From NCBI RefSeq assembly GCF_900239975.1, contig NZ_LS992154.1, positions 1-64,000 on the forward strand: 64,000 nucleotides of DNA, in the 5' to 3' direction. Made by a program: the position numbers and the translations under genes. The DNA is from Chlamydia poikilotherma. GTDB lineage: Bacteria; Chlamydiota; Chlamydiia; Chlamydiales; Chlamydiaceae. The notes beneath the pieces were generated by a model. The model worked only from the letters and a program-made list of their open reading frames with translations. It searched no databases and was not told the origin of the DNA. Numbering within the stretch: position 1 is the stretch's first letter; each line of letters begins with the position of its first letter. Below are positions 26,683 through 35,674 of this stretch, piece by piece.

Positions 26683-29235
26683 ATGTTAATTTTATTAAAA
26701 ATAAAAGTTAACAATACTGCTCTTCGTATGGATATCATCAATAGTTATTCTGTTTCAGCAAATTATAAAAAATTGCCGATAACACTTTGTTCAGAGTCAA
26801 TACAAAAAAGACATCAGTTATTGGAGAGTATTTTTCATTATGAAAAAACTGAAGCTGAGCGTCATATTGTGCAACGTCTGCTGTATATTTTCGATCAAAA
26901 ATCTGATGAAAAATATCGACAGTTAATAGAGAAACTACGCAAATCTGAAATAGAAGATCGAGTAGTAAGTAAGAAAAGCCATACTGTTGCTGTTCATCAT
27001 AAACCCTTATCTAATTCACATTCACCGGTTGCAGTAGTGGCGACAACATCGTCTATGGGGGTGAGTAGTAATCCAAGAACTGAGGATCCGTTTTATAATG
27101 GTACTAAACAGCAATGGGCTAATAACTTGCTGCAAGGAATAAAAACGGTTGTTGATAAAATCGTAACAGCTGGGGGCAGTTCTTCCTCTTCGGATTTAGA
27201 GGCTCTTAAAAAGATCCAAACAGAAGTTAATCGTTTAGTTGCTGCTGGTTTGAACTTAACGAATAAGGATTTTGAGTCTTTATACACTCTTCCTACCCTA
27301 ATTTTTACTACTGTTCAACGATCTACTATTTTTAAAGGCGGTCAGAAAACAGATTTTGTAAATGAATTATCAGAAAAGTATGGTAACGCTACTCAATTAG
27401 CTCAAGTTTTTGGCGATGGCCGTGTCGAGGGATTAAAAGATGTTCTTAATGTGGTTAAGACTAAGTTAACAGAAGAAGAATTCGCTATTTTTCTAGGAAT
27501 TCAAGAAGAGCTGGACCAATTGCAATCTTCCGTAAAGGCTTATGATCAAGAGAAATTTGATCGCATAGATGCAGTAGGAGACCAACTCGCAGACACTATT
27601 AGTATCTCAGCCTTATCAAGAAATGATAAAATCGATTTAAGTGCTCAAATTTCTTATTTGTATAAAGATCAAGTGTCTGCTGTAGAATCTTTTAACGTAG
27701 TTATTGAAGCTACAATCTTTGTGAATCGTCACCAAGAAGCTATGTTTGCTCAAGTATCCAGTTTAGTTGCTTCTTTAATGGGAGTATTTGCCCCTATTGA
27801 CCTAGGAAAATTGACTGCTGAGATTAGTAGTGCTGCTATTTCTGGGGCAGTACAAGCCGTGCGCGCGATTAATTCTAGATTTGATGATCTAACAGCACAA
27901 CAACAAGGATTAATTAATCAAGCTGTCAGGACTATTACTAATTTTAAAGGAGAGGAATACATAGCTGCTGTTTGGGCTTATTTTGTTGCCTCAACTGTTC
28001 TTGCAGATAAGCCAACAGCGTCTCTTAATGAAGTTAATACCGCAGTTAGAGAGGCTGCTAAAGAAGTTGAAACAACGACATTTGTTTTAGCTTCACCTAT
28101 CAAAACAACGCTGACCAAAATTCAAACGGCAAACGGAAAATTTATTCTTAGCAATAATACTACTGAAACATATACGATCTACTCAGAAAATAGTGGTAAA
28201 GTAGTTATTAATCCCGCTCTTTTAAATCTCGGTAATGTAGGATTTTTACCAAATATAACTTCTGCTGCGAATAAGAATGCCGAAGCTACTGCTAGAGCTT
28301 ATTTTCAGTTCAAAGGTCTTGCTGAGGTAGAAACAGCACAACTTCAATCTAAAATAGAAGAGACCCAAAATCAGCATAAAGATTTTCAAGATCTAAAAAC
28401 TGAACTTTATAAAGATCAATTATTTGCCCAGGCCAATGAGTTGCAAACAATGGCTCTACCCTCAGCTGTAGCTTCTGTATTAATTGACCGTTATATGCCT
28501 AAAGAAGTGGATTTCTTAAATGGTATTTATGCTCAGCTTTATTATAGCAATTTAGGCTCATCGGTTGGCAATGCTATGATAGATGCTATTTCAGAATATG
28601 TTAACGCTTCTACCTATTTCAATTTTGCTAGTTATGTTGGTCAACAACCTGCTGTGGGTCAAAAAGGTAAAGACGAATTTCCTGGAACAGCTGACAGTGC
28701 TCGAAATAAATTAGAAACAGAACGTCAGAAAGCAGCTGCATATCTTAAAAGCACACAGAACGCAGAAAAAGTGTTAGAAGAACAAGTGCAAAAAGTTACT
28801 GAAGATTCGAAAATTACTAATGAGCAGCGAACACGTATAATAGATTCTTTAAATAACTATAGAGATAATTTAAATGCGATATCCGGATCTTTAGTATTAT
28901 TACAAAACTATTTAGCTCCCCTACGCGTGGGTAATGGTTCTGTTAATGGTACTTTCAAGGTTACTGGAGGAGAAGACCAGTGGCAATCACGACTAGAGAT
29001 CTTGGAGGATGCCTTAGTATCGGGGTTGCCGGGTAATGCCATCAATGGGGGTATGTTCCCGCTACAGGCAACTATACAATCTGATCAGCAATCTTTTGCT
29101 GATATGGGTCAAAACTATCAGTTAGAATTACAAATGCATCTAACATCCATGCAACAAGAATGGACCGTTGTTGCGACTTCTTTACAAGTGTTAAACCAGA
29201 TGTATTTGAGTTTGGCTAGAAGCTTAATGGGATAG
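26683..29235 (+). CDS. DUF582 family type III effector, paralogue 2
   Basis: An 850-residue soluble helical protein with a long coiled-coil stretch (about 555-580) and a DUF582-like C-terminus (about residues 600-850, ending QQEWTVVATSLQVLNQMYLSLARSLMG). The first ~160 residues are unlike the paralogue at 23934. Expected to be delivered into the host cell by the injectisome coded at 39.4-52.1 kb. The ATG at 26683 lacks a Shine-Dalgarno; the ATG at 26728 (MDIINSYSVSANYKK) is an alternative that would shorten it by 15 residues. No terminator is obvious before the next gene. Confidence 0.75.
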   Translation: MLILLKIKVNNTALRMDIINSYSVSANYKKLPITLCSESIQKRHQLLESIFHYEKTEAERHIVQRLLYIFDQKSDEKYRQLIEKLRKSEIEDRVVSKKSHTVAVHHKPLSNSHSPVAVVATTSSMGVSSNPRTEDPFYNGTKQQWANNLLQGIKTVVDKIVTAGGSSSSSDLEALKKIQTEVNRLVAAGLNLTNKDFESLYTLPTLIFTTVQRSTIFKGGQKTDFVNELSEKYGNATQLAQVFGDGRVEGLKDVLNVVKTKLTEEEFAIFLGIQEELDQLQSSVKAYDQEKFDRIDAVGDQLADTISISALSRNDKIDLSAQISYLYKDQVSAVESFNVVIEATIFVNRHQEAMFAQVSSLVASLMGVFAPIDLGKLTAEISSAAISGAVQAVRAINSRFDDLTAQQQGLINQAVRTITNFKGEEYIAAVWAYFVASTVLADKPTASLNEVNTAVREAAKEVETTTFVLASPIKTTLTKIQTANGKFILSNNTTETYTIYSENSGKVVINPALLNLGNVGFLPNITSAANKNAEATARAYFQFKGLAEVETAQLQSKIEETQNQHKDFQDLKTELYKDQLFAQANELQTMALPSAVASVLIDRYMPKEVDFLNGIYAQLYYSNLGSSVGNAMIDAISEYVNASTYFNFASYVGQQPAVGQKGKDEFPGTADSARNKLETERQKAAAYLKSTQNAEKVLEEQVQKVTEDSKITNEQRTRIIDSLNNYRDNLNAISGSLVLLQNYLAPLRVGNGSVNGTFKVTGGEDQWQSRLEILEDALVSGLPGNAINGGMFPLQATIQSDQQSFADMGQNYQLELQMHLTSMQQEWTVVATSLQVLNQMYLSLARSLMG

Positions 29236-29339
29236 CATCTTTCTTAAAATTATAAGATTTTCCTTATAATTTAGCGGTGGTTGGCATGATTCTCGCTCCT
29301 TGTCTTCTTGTGAAAGCAAGAAAAGATGGGGAGGAGATT

Positions 29340-29516
29340 ATGTCCACACCGCATATTCAACAAGAATTAGCACGTTTAGAATTCATTAATGATCAGCTAC
29401 GTACAGAACTGGAATATGTAAATACGTTATTGTGTGATATAGGATTTCCTGAAGGACTAACTACTATCAAAGCAATAGCTAAAGAAGTTCTTACAGAAGA
29501 TGATTTCTTAGATTAA
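29340..29516 (+). CDS. Small conserved chlamydial protein (CT652.1 type)
   Basis: A 58-residue acidic protein (MSTPHIQQELARLEFINDQL...) with a predicted short coiled coil at residues 8-30. I chose ATG 29340 because GGGGAGGAG precedes it at good spacing; a start at 29277 would add 21 residues unlike the rest. Its TAA overlaps the TAA of lptB on the other strand in the tetranucleotide TTAA. By place beside lptB it matches CT652.1. Function is unknown. Confidence 0.65.
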   Translation: MSTPHIQQELARLEFINDQLRTELEYVNTLLCDIGFPEGLTTIKAIAKEVLTEDDFLD

Positions 29517-30235
29517 TACGAGAAGGAATCTCCAAGATAGTGCTGCTTTACCATAGGATTGGATATCATTTGTGAGGAAGATCCTTCGAAGAAGATCTTC
29601 CCATCAATAATGAGATAGCAACGATCAGCTATAGAAAGTAGTTCTTTAGCATTATGATCCGTAATGAGAATGCCAATACCACGACTAGAGAGAATTTTAA
29701 TTAGGTATTTTACATTTTGAATAACAAGCGGATCAACGTTTGCAAAAGGCTCATCAAGTAGAAGAACACTAGGGTTTAAGGCTAATACACAAGCGATTTC
29801 CAACCTCCGTCGTTCGCCTCCAGATAATGTCCCTGCTTTTTTATTAATGCATGAGGCTAACTGTAGATCATCGATTAGTGTGTCTAAAAGGTGGGATTGC
29901 TGTTTCCTAGCTTTGTAGATAATCTCCAAGATGCAGATGAGATTTTCTTTTACTGTAAGATCTTTAAATACCGTAGGCTCTTGAGCTAGATAGCCAATGC
30001 CTAATCTTGCTCGGTGATCCATCGTTCTTTTAGTAACATCAGTATTTTTAAAAATAATCTTTCCTGAATCGGGACGGATTAATCCTACTGTAAGATAGAA
30101 AGCTGTTGTTTTTCCTGCACCATTAGGACCTAAAAGTCCAACAACTTCTCCTGCATTTACTTCGAAAGAGACATCATTAGTCACAGGTTTTTTGTTATAT
30201 TTTTTTACTAAATTACAAACAGAAAGTATCGGCAT
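29513..30235 (-). CDS. lptB: LPS export ABC transporter ATP-binding protein LptB
   Basis: Cytoplasmic ATPase that drives extraction of lipopolysaccharide from the inner membrane with LptFG. GPNGAGKTT (about residue 35) is Walker A, LSGGERRRLE is the ABC signature, and VLLLDEPFANVDP is Walker B. The 240-residue length is exact for LptB/YhbG, and LIRPDSGKI and IGYLAQEPTVFKDLTV are family signatures. It is the last gene of the kdsA / LptC-like / lptB set, 6 bases after the LptC-like gene. CT653 is the recalled orthologue. Confidence 0.95.
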   Translation of the reverse strand: MPILSVCNLVKKYNKKPVTNDVSFEVNAGEVVGLLGPNGAGKTTAFYLTVGLIRPDSGKIIFKNTDVTKRTMDHRARLGIGYLAQEPTVFKDLTVKENLICILEIIYKARKQQSHLLDTLIDDLQLASCINKKAGTLSGGERRRLEIACVLALNPSVLLLDEPFANVDPLVIQNVKYLIKILSSRGIGILITDHNAKELLSIADRCYLIIDGKIFFEGSSSQMISNPMVKQHYLGDSFSY

Positions 30236-30241
30236 AAAAAC

Positions 30242-30727
30242 TCACTTTCTCCATAAAGATAGGGATAAGGTTTTCATGCCTCCTACAGCGCGTTCTTCGG
30301 GAGTATCGGGATCAGGATGGATAGGATCTACATGAAAGCGACAATCATAAATATTTAAAGAACAATCTTGGTAGTTTAACAAACCTCCATTGCCTTGAAA
30401 TGTCATAAGCTTGTCTAAATCTTGCGTATGGATATGCCCTGAAAGCTTGGATAAAGCTTCCTTACATGCATAGTTTGCATCAGAGAAATGAAGCTCCATA
30501 CAGGATTTATCTACATGACAGTTAAAAAACTGTCGTTCGGGAGAAGCAATTTGCTTATGTATTCCAAGTTTTTTAATTTTTAAAAAAGGCGGAGCTTTCT
30601 CAAAATGCTTATTCATACAAGACACATCACAAATGCTATCTACTTTGATTATAGCAACAATTGTTGTGCAGGCAATGCCGAATATCCCTAAGGAGCATAA
30701 CCAGCCATAGAATAAGAATTTGGTCAT
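30242..30727 (-). CDS. LptC-like membrane-anchored protein (CT654 type)
   Basis: A 161-residue protein with one N-terminal membrane segment (about 4-27) and an extracytoplasmic domain of alternating beta character with six cysteines. It lies between kdsA and lptB, the same order as kdsC-lptC-lptA-lptB in proteobacteria, and it overlaps kdsA by 4 bases. Single-anchor topology and context fit LptC, which passes LPS from LptFG to LptA, but I see no decisive LptC signature, so the call is by context. CT654 is the recalled orthologue. Confidence 0.6.
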   Translation of the reverse strand: MTKFLFYGWLCSLGIFGIACTTIVAIIKVDSICDVSCMNKHFEKAPPFLKIKKLGIHKQIASPERQFFNCHVDKSCMELHFSDANYACKEALSKLSGHIHTQDLDKLMTFQGNGGLLNYQDCSLNIYDCRFHVDPIHPDPDTPEERAVGGMKTLSLSLWRK

Positions 30728-31533
30728 ACTGAGGCCATCTCAAATGAACGTACACAAGTATAGAGTTGATCCCATATCGGAAGAAGAGCTTCGAAGGTGT
30801 TTAAAGGCAACATGGAAGCGGCATCACTTTTCGCTATAGTTGGGTTAGAATGCGTTTCTATGAATAAACCGTGTGCTCCTGCAGCTAAGGCAGCCCGCGT
30901 TAATGTCGGAATAAACTCTGTCTGACCGCCGCTATGGGTTTTTAATCCTCCAGGAAGTTGAACAGAATGTGTTCCATCAAAAACTACAGGGAAACCCATA
31001 CCTGAAAGCACGGGGATAGCGCGCATATCTGAAACAAGATTATTATAGCCGAAAGAGCAGCCTCTCTCAGTTAAAATGATCTTATCGTTCCCAGTAGAAA
31101 GAACTTTATCTACAGGACCCTGCATATCCCAAGGAGAAAGAAATTGGCCTTTTTTAATATTGATAATAGCATTTGTCTCCGCAGCAGAAATAAGAAGGTC
31201 TGTTTGACGACATAAAAATGCAGGAATTTGAAGAATGTCGCAGACTTGTGCTGCTGCACGGGCTTCTTCAGGAGAATGTACATCTGTAAGAATTTGCACG
31301 CCGAAGGCTTCTTTAACTTTAGATAGGATTTTTAAACCTTCGCTTACTCCAGGACCTCGATAAGAATTTATAGAAGAACGGTTTGCCTTGTCGTAACTGC
31401 TTTTAAAAATCCAATGAATACGGTCGGTATACGGGGTGATTAATTCTTGAATTTTTGAAGCTATTTCTAACGTAGTTTCTTCTTCCTCTATCACACAAGG
31501 ACCTGCAATAAGGATCATCTTATCTGAGAACAT
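30724..31533 (-). CDS. kdsA: 3-deoxy-8-phosphooctulonate (Kdo-8-phosphate) synthase
   Basis: Condenses arabinose-5-phosphate with phosphoenolpyruvate, giving the Kdo sugar that chlamydial LPS needs. The 269 residues show the DAHP/Kdo8P synthase fold: [65 protein letters not shown] and [13 protein letters not shown]. The KANRSS motif separates Kdo8P from DAHP synthases. It leads the lptB set; the stop overlaps the next start by 4 bases (ATGA). CT655 is the recalled orthologue. Confidence 0.97.
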   Translation of the reverse strand: MFSDKMILIAGPCVIEEEETTLEIASKIQELITPYTDRIHWIFKSSYDKANRSSINSYRGPGVSEGLKILSKVKEAFGVQILTDVHSPEEARAAAQVCDILQIPAFLCRQTDLLISAAETNAIINIKKGQFLSPWDMQGPVDKVLSTGNDKIILTERGCSFGYNNLVSDMRAIPVLSGMGFPVVFDGTHSVQLPGGLKTHSGGQTEFIPTLTRAALAAGAHGLFIETHSNPTIAKSDAASMLPLNTFEALLPIWDQLYTCVRSFEMASV

Positions 31534-31565
31534 CGCGCGTACTCTTTTTCTTCCGTTAAAAAGCC

Positions 31566-31594
31566 ACTATAGAGGTTTATTTCAAACAAGTCCA
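31566..31594 (-). promoter_or_regulatory. Probable sigma66 promoter of kdsA
   Basis: On the minus strand TGGACT (31594-31589) and TATAGT (31571-31566) are 17 bases apart; the start would be about 25 bases before the kdsA ATG. Both hexamers are close to the consensus. Confidence 0.5.
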
Positions 31595-31661
31595 CCCATG
31601 ATTTTGCAGAGAGAGCGCTCTTCGAGGAACACAGAGAAGTTCAACTCGGGTCGAGTCTTAA

Positions 31662-31689
31662 TTGACTTTTTTAGATTTTGATTTATACT
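31662..31689 (+). promoter_or_regulatory. Sigma66-type promoter of tRNA-Arg
   Basis: TTGACT (31662-31667) and TATACT (31684-31689) are 16 bases apart, each with five of six consensus bases. Transcription would begin near 31696, giving a 70-base leader before tRNA-Arg. An ACTCG/CGAGT hairpin (31644-31656) lies just upstream. Confidence 0.65.
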
Positions 31690-31710
31690 AGAGCGTGAAT
31701 TATCCCTGTG

Positions 31711-31742
31711 CCTGGGTTGAGGTGACATGCCCTTAGCCGAGG
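31711..31742 (+). promoter_or_regulatory. Stem-loop in the leader of tRNA-Arg
   Basis: CCTGGGTTGAGG (31711-31722) pairs with CCTTAGCCGAGG (31731-31742) over 12 positions with one G-G mismatch and two G-U pairs, loop TGACATGC. It is transcribed only from the tRNA promoter and ends 23 bases before the tRNA. Only TTTAAT follows, so it is a poor terminator. It may guide tRNA processing or be a small RNA. Confidence 0.45.
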
Positions 31743-31765
31743 TTTAATATCCCTCATATAGATCT

Positions 31766-31838
31766 GGACCGATAGCTCAGTGGATAGAGCATTCGCCTTC
31801 TAAGCGAATGGTCGCAGGTTCAAATCCTGCTCGGTCCG
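31766..31838 (+). tRNA. tRNA-Arg (anticodon TCT)
   Basis: The 73-base cloverleaf has acceptor GGACCGA pairing with TCGGTCC, discriminator G, D-arm TAGCTCAGTGGATAGAGC, anticodon loop CTTCTAA (TCT, reads AGA/AGG) and T-arm GGTTCAAATCC. CCA is not encoded. Confidence 0.95.
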
Positions 31839-31887
31839 AACTCCTTTTTAGAAATCTTTAATTTGAAATAAGATTACATCTTTATTT

Positions 31888-31908
31888 GCCTGCGGAGCTT
31901 CCGCAGGC
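31888..31908. repeat. Strong hairpin without U-tract between tRNA-Arg and khpA
   Basis: GCCTGCGGA (31888-31896) pairs perfectly with TCCGCAGGC (31900-31908) around GCT. It lies between convergent tRNA-Arg and khpA. On the plus strand TGAAAC follows and on the minus strand AAATAAAG, so neither side has the U run of an intrinsic terminator. Confidence 0.55.
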
Positions 31909-31974
31909 TGAAACAGAATACGTTGGAGAAAATGAGATATTCTGGAAAATGTATTAGTGGGGAAGATTCTAAAA

Positions 31975-32211
31975 CTACTTGTCTTCCATAATTTCTAAGC
32001 TAACTTTCACGTTGTTTCTGCTAGCTACAGAGACAAGTAGAGTGCGAATAGCTTTAATTGTGCGCCCTTCTTTCCCGATGATTTTACCAATATCGGGCTT
32101 CGCAACTGTTAATTCGTAGATAATCGTGTGGGTGCCTTGAACTTCTTTGATATGCACTTCCTCAGGGCGATCTACAAGGTTTTTGATAATATAAGCTAAA
32201 AAGTCTTTCAT
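31975..32211 (-). CDS. KH-domain RNA-binding protein (KhpA type)
   Basis: A 78-residue protein consisting of a single KH domain. GKIIGKEGRTIKAIRTL is the RNA-contacting GxxG loop with its flanking helices, preceded by VHIKEVQGTHTIIYELTV strands. The length and the lack of other domains match KhpA/YlqC, which in other bacteria binds RNA and partners with KhpB. A KhpB-type protein is not in the window. CT656 is the recalled orthologue. It converges with tRNA-Arg. Confidence 0.85.
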   Translation of the reverse strand: MKDFLAYIIKNLVDRPEEVHIKEVQGTHTIIYELTVAKPDIGKIIGKEGRTIKAIRTLLVSVASRNNVKVSLEIMEDK

Positions 32212-32331
32212 AAAGTAATCCTATAACTAAATTCGCGTTGTCTGCGGGAGAACGGTAAAAAAAATCGAACTCAGATTAATTTAATTTTAATTTGTCTGTT
32301 AAAATAATCAAACTTAATTAATGATCGATGT

Positions 32332-33309
32332 TTATTTTATAATTGATTCAAATAATTGTTTGTTAATAACAGTTTTACTATTATGAAATTCTTTTATTAT
32401 CAAGATCTTCATATCTCGGGGTGGTTTTGTTGTTAGGTTTAGGTGTTTACGTGTCTGAGGGTGGATAAAATCCAAGCTATAGGCGTGCAATTGTTGTTTG
32501 TCAAGACCATAACCGGCGTTTTTGGAGGCAGATCCATAGACAGGGTCCCCTAAGATTGGGGTATTTAGATACTTCATATGAACCCTAAGTTGATGAGTTC
32601 GTCCTGTTTCTGGATGTAGGAGTACTAAACTTAATTTTTCATTGTAAGCGAGTACTTCACAATGCGTAACGGCCTCTTTCCCTATAGAAGAGACAGCCAT
32701 TTCTTTACGCTTACTTTGATGTCTAGCGAGTTTTGTTTGGATTTTAGTTGCCGGCGGTTTTCCTATGCAAATAGCTAAATATGTCTTTTTTAGTTGCTTA
32801 GTTGCAAATAGCTCGCTGTAAATTGTCTTTGCTTGTCGGGTTTTTGCTGTCATTAATAACCCAGAAGTATCCTTATCTAATCGATGAATAATCCCAGGCC
32901 TCCAAGGTTCCTCAGAAAACTCTTGTTTAAGGCGTTCACCTATTTCATGAAGTAAGGCGTGAACAACTGTCCCTTTAGTATGCCCCGGAGCAGGGTGTAC
33001 TACCATGTCTCTAGGTTTATTTATAACGAGAATCATCTCATCTTCATATACCTTATTGAGAGGTATAGCCTCGGGAATAAGCTCTAGAAGTTCTTCTTTT
33101 TCTTCGATTACAATAGAAACAGAATCCCCAGGAACTAATTGTGTCGAGACTTTCGTTTGTATCTGCTCATTAACTGTAACGCGTTTATCTAAAATATGTT
33201 GTTGGTAAAAAGCGCGAGAATATTCTGAATTTTGAGAAACTAAGAATTTATCTAATCGATCGCGATTAGTTTCATTAACAATAAAAGTAAGAGAGTTGTT
33301 TGATTTCAT
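32332..33309 (-). CDS. RNA pseudouridine synthase, RluD family
   Basis: The 325-residue enzyme has an N-terminal S4 domain (residues about 14-75, RLDKFLVSQNSEYSRAFYQQHI) and the pseudouridine synthase domain. The catalytic aspartate is in RPGIIHRLDKDTSGLLMTAKT, and ETGRTHQLRVHMKYLNTPILGDPVYG is the second family motif. RluD modifies helix 69 of 23S rRNA; exact target here is not shown by sequence. CT658 (sfhB) is the recalled orthologue. A 206-base gap upstream separates it from the next gene; I see nothing specific in it beyond AT-rich sequence. Confidence 0.92.
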   Translation of the reverse strand: MKSNNSLTFIVNETNRDRLDKFLVSQNSEYSRAFYQQHILDKRVTVNEQIQTKVSTQLVPGDSVSIVIEEKEELLELIPEAIPLNKVYEDEMILVINKPRDMVVHPAPGHTKGTVVHALLHEIGERLKQEFSEEPWRPGIIHRLDKDTSGLLMTAKTRQAKTIYSELFATKQLKKTYLAICIGKPPATKIQTKLARHQSKRKEMAVSSIGKEAVTHCEVLAYNEKLSLVLLHPETGRTHQLRVHMKYLNTPILGDPVYGSASKNAGYGLDKQQLHAYSLDFIHPQTRKHLNLTTKPPRDMKILIIKEFHNSKTVINKQLFESIIK

Positions 33310-33515
33310 TGTAATGAGCGGTTTTTTTATTAAAACATTTTAAAATAAAGAACCTTATGGTTCTAGAGAAAAGCTAAAATAGCTTTATTAATAAGTCCTT
33401 ATAGAAAGCTTATTTAATCGATCCAACAGAAGATATTTTTGTTTTGTGAAGATTTGTCGTTTCACAGTAGCAAGAGTTTTATTATTTTTTAGAAACTATT
33501 TTGATATTTAAAAAT

Positions 33516-33824
33516 TTAATTAGCAGATGCTGTTAATTCAATTTGTTTAAATTGCATACAGGCTAGAAAAGTAAGTGCGTCAATAGATGTACATAAGAAT
33601 GTATGGGTAAGTAGGCTAGATACATGGTTTATCGATTTTTCCCATTCTTCAACTGAGCAGGGAAAGCAAGAAATCTCTTTAGCAAGATAGTACGTGTTGT
33701 TGTAAGAGATAAGAGAAAGATAGAGCTCTTGATTTACAAACGGAGCCCAGCGTTTTGCAGAGTCTACGAAACGGGAAGTGTCTTCTTCATTGAGAGGTAA
33801 GGCTAGAAAATAGGTAATTCCCAT
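33516..33824 (-). CDS. Small hypothetical protein, translationally coupled to CT659-type gene
   Basis: I place the start at ATG 33824, giving 102 residues (MGITYFLALPLNEEDTSRF...). The upstream gene stops with TAG at 33828-33826, one base away, so translation is probably coupled. A longer frame begins at 33899 but would overlap the upstream gene by over 70 bases. The protein is soluble with WAPFVNQELYLSLI and CSVEEWEKSI segments; I recognise no family. No membrane segment or signal peptide. Confidence 0.6.
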   Translation of the reverse strand: MGITYFLALPLNEEDTSRFVDSAKRWAPFVNQELYLSLISYNNTYYLAKEISCFPCSVEEWEKSINHVSSLLTHTFLCTSIDALTFLACMQFKQIELTASAN

Positions 33825-33825
33825 A

Positions 33826-34119
33826 CTACTCTTTATAAACAGAACGCATTTTTTTAGATGCTTTCTGAGCACGATCCATTTCTTTATGAATATTGCCAAA
33901 AGAAGAAATAAGAATAGATTGAATAAACTTGTCGTACATCTCTTTCCCTTTTTCTTCTCCCATTTTTTGAATAAGGGCCAGTCTTAGCTGATCTAAGGTG
34001 CGTACAGGACCTTCGAATGTCATGTTTGTTGGTGATAGATATTCGGGAGTATTAATCTCTTTTGCTGGTGAAGATTCTTGAGTCTCAGCTTTTTTGATAT
34101 TGATATAACGTGGTTCCAT
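33826..34119 (-). CDS. Small hypothetical protein (CT659 type)
   Basis: A 97-residue charged protein (MEPRYINIKKAETQESS...) with a disordered first third and a helical rest (LDQLRLALIQKMGEEKGKEMYDKFIQSIL). I recall CT659 as a small protein next to the parC/parE homologues in C. trachomatis, and this gene lies there. Function is unknown. It is followed by the coupled gene at 33824. Confidence 0.65.
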   Translation of the reverse strand: MEPRYINIKKAETQESSPAKEINTPEYLSPTNMTFEGPVRTLDQLRLALIQKMGEEKGKEMYDKFIQSILISSFGNIHKEMDRAQKASKKMRSVYKE

Positions 34120-34243
34120 AACCCTACAGACCTTGGTGCCTAGCTTAATTATGTATTTTACTACGCAAAGAAGTTATTTTCTATAACCATAAAATAAAAA
34201 ATTTCAAAAAATAGAAATTTTTTGTTCTTGATTATACTAAAAT

Positions 34244-35671
34244 TTATTGTTTAAGAACTGATTTCTTTTGTTTAGAAAATGATAAAACTTGTGTTTTTCT
34301 TTTTCCAAGCTCGCCGTATTTTGCTAAAAGACCTTTAAGATATTTGATTGTGAATTTCTTCATATTGCTCAAATCTTTTTCTACAACCGTTTGTTTTTTT
34401 TCTATCACTGCAAGATCTCGAATATAGTTACTTTCATTAAAACAGAGGATTTTCTTAATAGCTAATGAAGCAAGCTGTCCTGTGGCCTGGTTACTTGGAA
34501 TGTTAGGTAAGCTAGCAAGGAAAGGTGCTAAGGAGTTCAAAACAGCCTCGTGGAGATTTTCCTGAGAGACTTTATTGCCTAATTTAGAAAGATTTTCTCT
34601 GACTGTATCATACAGACGATGCTTAATGAAAATGTATTCTAAAGACTTGTAGTAATGTTCTTGAGAGAGTTCATCATGAAGTATTTGGAGTTCTTTTTGT
34701 AGATAGCCTTCCAGAATTTCTGTGTGGAGTCTTAGAATTTCCGACACAGACGTTTCTATCGGTTTATTATTATAGATAGCCGTAGGTTTTGACGTGAGAA
34801 CGACTTGGCATTCAGTATATTGAAATAAGGGCTCAAGAATATCTTTAGCATAAACTCCTTTGGGGAGTTTTATTTCTATATGAGGTTGATCTGTTGAGAA
34901 ATCTTGAATTGAATCAATTTTAATTACACCGCGTTTTGCAGCATTTTCTATAGAGCGAATTAATGTTTCTGTTGTTGTTGAAGGACAAATTTCTTTTATG
35001 ATTAGAGTTTTTTGATCCACAGTTTGAATAGAAGCACGAATCATTAAAGAGCCTAGTCCATCTTGATATTCTGAGGCGTCCATAGTGCCTCCAGAATGGA
35101 AATCAGGAAATAGAGTAAATGAACGATTATTCAAAATAGCAATTTGTGCTTCTATAAGTTCACAAAGATTGTGCGGGAAGATTTTCGTTGTCATACCTAC
35201 CGCAATTCCCTCAACACCGTGGAGTAGAAGAAGGGGAAGCTTTGCAGGAAGAATATCAGGTTCCTTTTCTCTTCCATCATAGGAATCATGAAAAGACATT
35301 AAATCCGTATTAAATAAAATCTCTTTAGCTAGGGGGCTGAGGCGAGCTTCAATATAACGTGCAGCAGCATGAGGATCTCCCGTTAGAGGATTTCCAAAAT
35401 TTCCCTGCATATCGATCAGATAACCCTTATTTGCTAAAACGACAAGAGCTTCAACAATTGGAGCATCTCCGTGGGGATGCAACGCCATAGTGCGCCCAGC
35501 AATATTGGCAACCTTGTGCATTTTGCCATCGTCCATACGAAATAGAGTCCAAAGAAGACGTCGTTGTACAGGTTTAAGGCCATCAAGAATATGGGGAATG
35601 GCTCTTTCTAAAATCACATAAGACGCGTAATGCATAAAATGTGTTTTAAAAAGATCTGAAACATCATGCAT
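34244..35671 (-). CDS. parC: DNA topoisomerase IV subunit A
   Basis: Cuts and rejoins DNA to unlink daughter chromosomes. AARYIEARLSPLAKEIL near residue 107 holds the catalytic tyrosine; ERAIPHILDGLKPVQRRLLW and NIAGRTMALHPHGDAPIVEALV are GyrA/ParC signatures. At 475 residues it lacks most of the C-terminal DNA-wrapping beta-propeller of GyrA (family about 750-870). It was named gyrA_2 (CT660) in older annotations. parE ends 3 bases before the start, so the pair is one operon with parE first. Confidence 0.92.
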   Translation of the reverse strand: MHDVSDLFKTHFMHYASYVILERAIPHILDGLKPVQRRLLWTLFRMDDGKMHKVANIAGRTMALHPHGDAPIVEALVVLANKGYLIDMQGNFGNPLTGDPHAAARYIEARLSPLAKEILFNTDLMSFHDSYDGREKEPDILPAKLPLLLLHGVEGIAVGMTTKIFPHNLCELIEAQIAILNNRSFTLFPDFHSGGTMDASEYQDGLGSLMIRASIQTVDQKTLIIKEICPSTTTETLIRSIENAAKRGVIKIDSIQDFSTDQPHIEIKLPKGVYAKDILEPLFQYTECQVVLTSKPTAIYNNKPIETSVSEILRLHTEILEGYLQKELQILHDELSQEHYYKSLEYIFIKHRLYDTVRENLSKLGNKVSQENLHEAVLNSLAPFLASLPNIPSNQATGQLASLAIKKILCFNESNYIRDLAVIEKKQTVVEKDLSNMKKFTIKYLKGLLAKYGELGKRKTQVLSFSKQKKSVLKQ

Positions 35672-35674
35672 AAA

